Below, piece after piece: positions 63,025 to 64,000 of a stretch of DNA of 64,000 nt (position 1 is its first letter; each line of letters starts with the position of its first letter). The translations under genes and the position numbers were made by a program. The stretch covers positions 3,836,299 through 3,900,298 of the forward strand of contig CM020620.1 in assembly GCA_009829735.1 (NCBI GenBank). Direction: 5' to 3'. The notes beneath the pieces are model-generated. The model was not told the DNA's origin. It ran no database searches and saw only the letters and a program-made list of their open reading frames with translations. The stretch comes from Pyropia yezoensis (taxonomy: Eukaryota; Rhodophyta; Bangiophyceae; Bangiales; Bangiaceae).

Positions 63025-63383
63025 TGTAGCAATATGGATGGCCGTATTGCAACCTTAATTTCGGGGGACTACCTTTCCTTAACTGTCAGGTTGGGAGGTT
63101 GCTTTGGTTACGGTTTCTACGTATTACGTTTCACCAGAGGGACTTGCATCATGGGGTGAAGGGTAGTTAGAGGTGTCTCCGAAGGTTTTTAACAAGGGGT
63201 GCGGCGGCGAGTCAATCGCCGGCCATAGAAAAACAACAAAACCCTCCCACTTGGGCTCCCATCTTGGTCGCGTGGCTTGCGCTCCGAGGACAGCAACCTT
63301 GGCCTCCCGGAGACGTTGGTGCCGATACCCCCAGGTAAGTGTTCCCTGAGAGTGGACGTGTAACGGTTCCATATCATGCTACG
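63025..63383. mobile_element. solo LTR, family C, copy 2
   Basis: It begins TGTAGCAATATGG and ends ATCATGCTACG (expected TGCTACA, last base mutated). The flanks are CGGAC (63020-63024) and TGGAC (63384-63388), a 5-bp target duplication with one mismatch. It splits an ankyrin repeat. It is homologous to 34615-34976. Confidence 0.83.
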
Positions 63384-64000
63384 TGGACGCGTCCACGGCC
63401 GCTCCGGCCTCCAGCAGCGCCACCACCACCTCTGCGTGGCCGATCGATGCCGTCCAGTGCAGCGTTACCCACCTGTCCATGGCGGTTCCATCCTTGGCCG
63501 CCCCCGCCGCCAGCAGCGCCGCCACCACTTTTGCATGGCTGTCTCTGGCCGCCCTGTGCAGCGGTGTCCAGTCGACTTTGGCGGCGCGTCCACGACCGCT
63601 CCGGCTCCCAGCAGCGCCACCACCACCTCTGCGTGGCCGTTCAATGCCGCCCTGTGCAGCAGTGCCCACCCGTCCGTGGCGGCTCCATCCTTGGCCGCCC
63701 CCGCCGCCAGCAGCGCCGCCACCACTTTCGCATGGCCGTTCCGGGCCGCCTTTTCCAGCGCTTTCCGGCCACTTCGGGTGGTCGCGTCTACCAGCGCTTC
63801 GGCAGCCAGCAGCAGCGCCAACACGTCTGCGTGGCCTTTCAAGACGGCCTCGTCGAGCGATGTCCTGTCGTTCTTGTTCGTTGCGTCCACGGCGGCCCTT
63901 AACGCCAGCAGTGCCGCCACGACTTCCGCATGACTCTCAAGGGCTGCCCTGTGCAGCGGTGTCAGGCCGCCCTCGTAGGTCGCGTCCTCGGCCACTGCCA

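Larger units (their letters stand above)
59734..64000 (-). pseudogene. ankyrin-repeat gene, decayed, 5' part off window
   Basis: Roughly 30 to 35 ankyrin repeats of 33 residues (99 bp) are read on the minus strand, with variants of DGWTPLHWAARNGHAKVVAA alternating with DGWAPLHRAASNSHAEVVAA. The last repeat (YGWTPLHRAARQGHEEVAAA) is near 60240, followed by a non-repeat C-terminus (LTEQEREDAMAERRVAAKRL) ending at 59734. The frame is broken many times: TGG-to-TGA stops at 61719, 62199, 62214 and 63006, a 1-nt loss near 63583, a frame change near 60060-60110, and a solo LTR at 63025-63383. Ankyrin repeats bind protein partners. The longest clean block is 63590-63995, about five repeats, running off the right edge. 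Confidence 0.85.

Overview
This is a GC-rich nuclear window from a eukaryote, about half of it transposable elements. It holds LTR retrotransposons with chromodomains, a CACTA-type DNA transposon with a TNP2-like transposase, alanine- and glycine-rich intron-poor genes, very long G or C homopolymers and ankyrin arrays. The base composition, gene compactness and element mix suggest an alga. A bangiophyte red alga such as Porphyra/Pyropia is my best guess, but this is inference and no marker gene settles it. I saw no rRNA, tRNA or CRISPR.

Left part (1-22220), nested transposons. Ty3/gypsy family A copy 1 (A1, plus strand, 1-9331, 5' LTR cut by the window edge) carries three in-frame stops in gag-pol. 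It appears to be inserted into an older, internally deleted minus-strand family A copy (9332-11224). That copy is itself inserted in a minus-strand CACTA-like element (11225-15626). A complete plus-strand CACTA-like element follows (15764-22220). It has CCCTACAAAAAA termini, a GGG target duplication, palindromic subterminal repeats at both ends and two genes, one TNP2-like and one of unknown function. The two CACTA elements sit head to head, 137 bp apart.

Middle part (22221-34614), host DNA. There is a possible plastid-targeted membrane protein (22539-23444, minus). An acyltransferase-3/SGNH fusion follows (26259-28910, plus), convergent with a secreted protein containing a subtilisin-propeptide (I9) domain (28992-29843, minus). 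Then come low-complexity DNA with doubtful coding capacity and a 292-residue unknown protein (33734-34612, minus). The 5' side of that last gene is split exactly at the start codon by a solo LTR of a third family, C.

Right part (34977-64000). A minus-strand chromovirus (family B, 35022-59676, target duplication TGTCT) has family A inserted in it (40332-57528, target duplication GGGAG). The B element carries unusual zinc-finger coding DNA between its primer-binding site and gag. The inner A insertion appears as two nearly identical head-to-tail copies around a 500-N gap. Identical outer LTRs and matching target duplications suggest one young insertion, possibly duplicated by the assembly. A2 has intact gag and pol and a long antisense ORF between pol and the 3' LTR, also open in A1. 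Right of B lies a decayed minus-strand ankyrin array (59734-64000, continuing off the window), interrupted by a second family C solo LTR. Without the insertions the ankyrin locus and the 292-residue gene would be roughly 100 bp apart.
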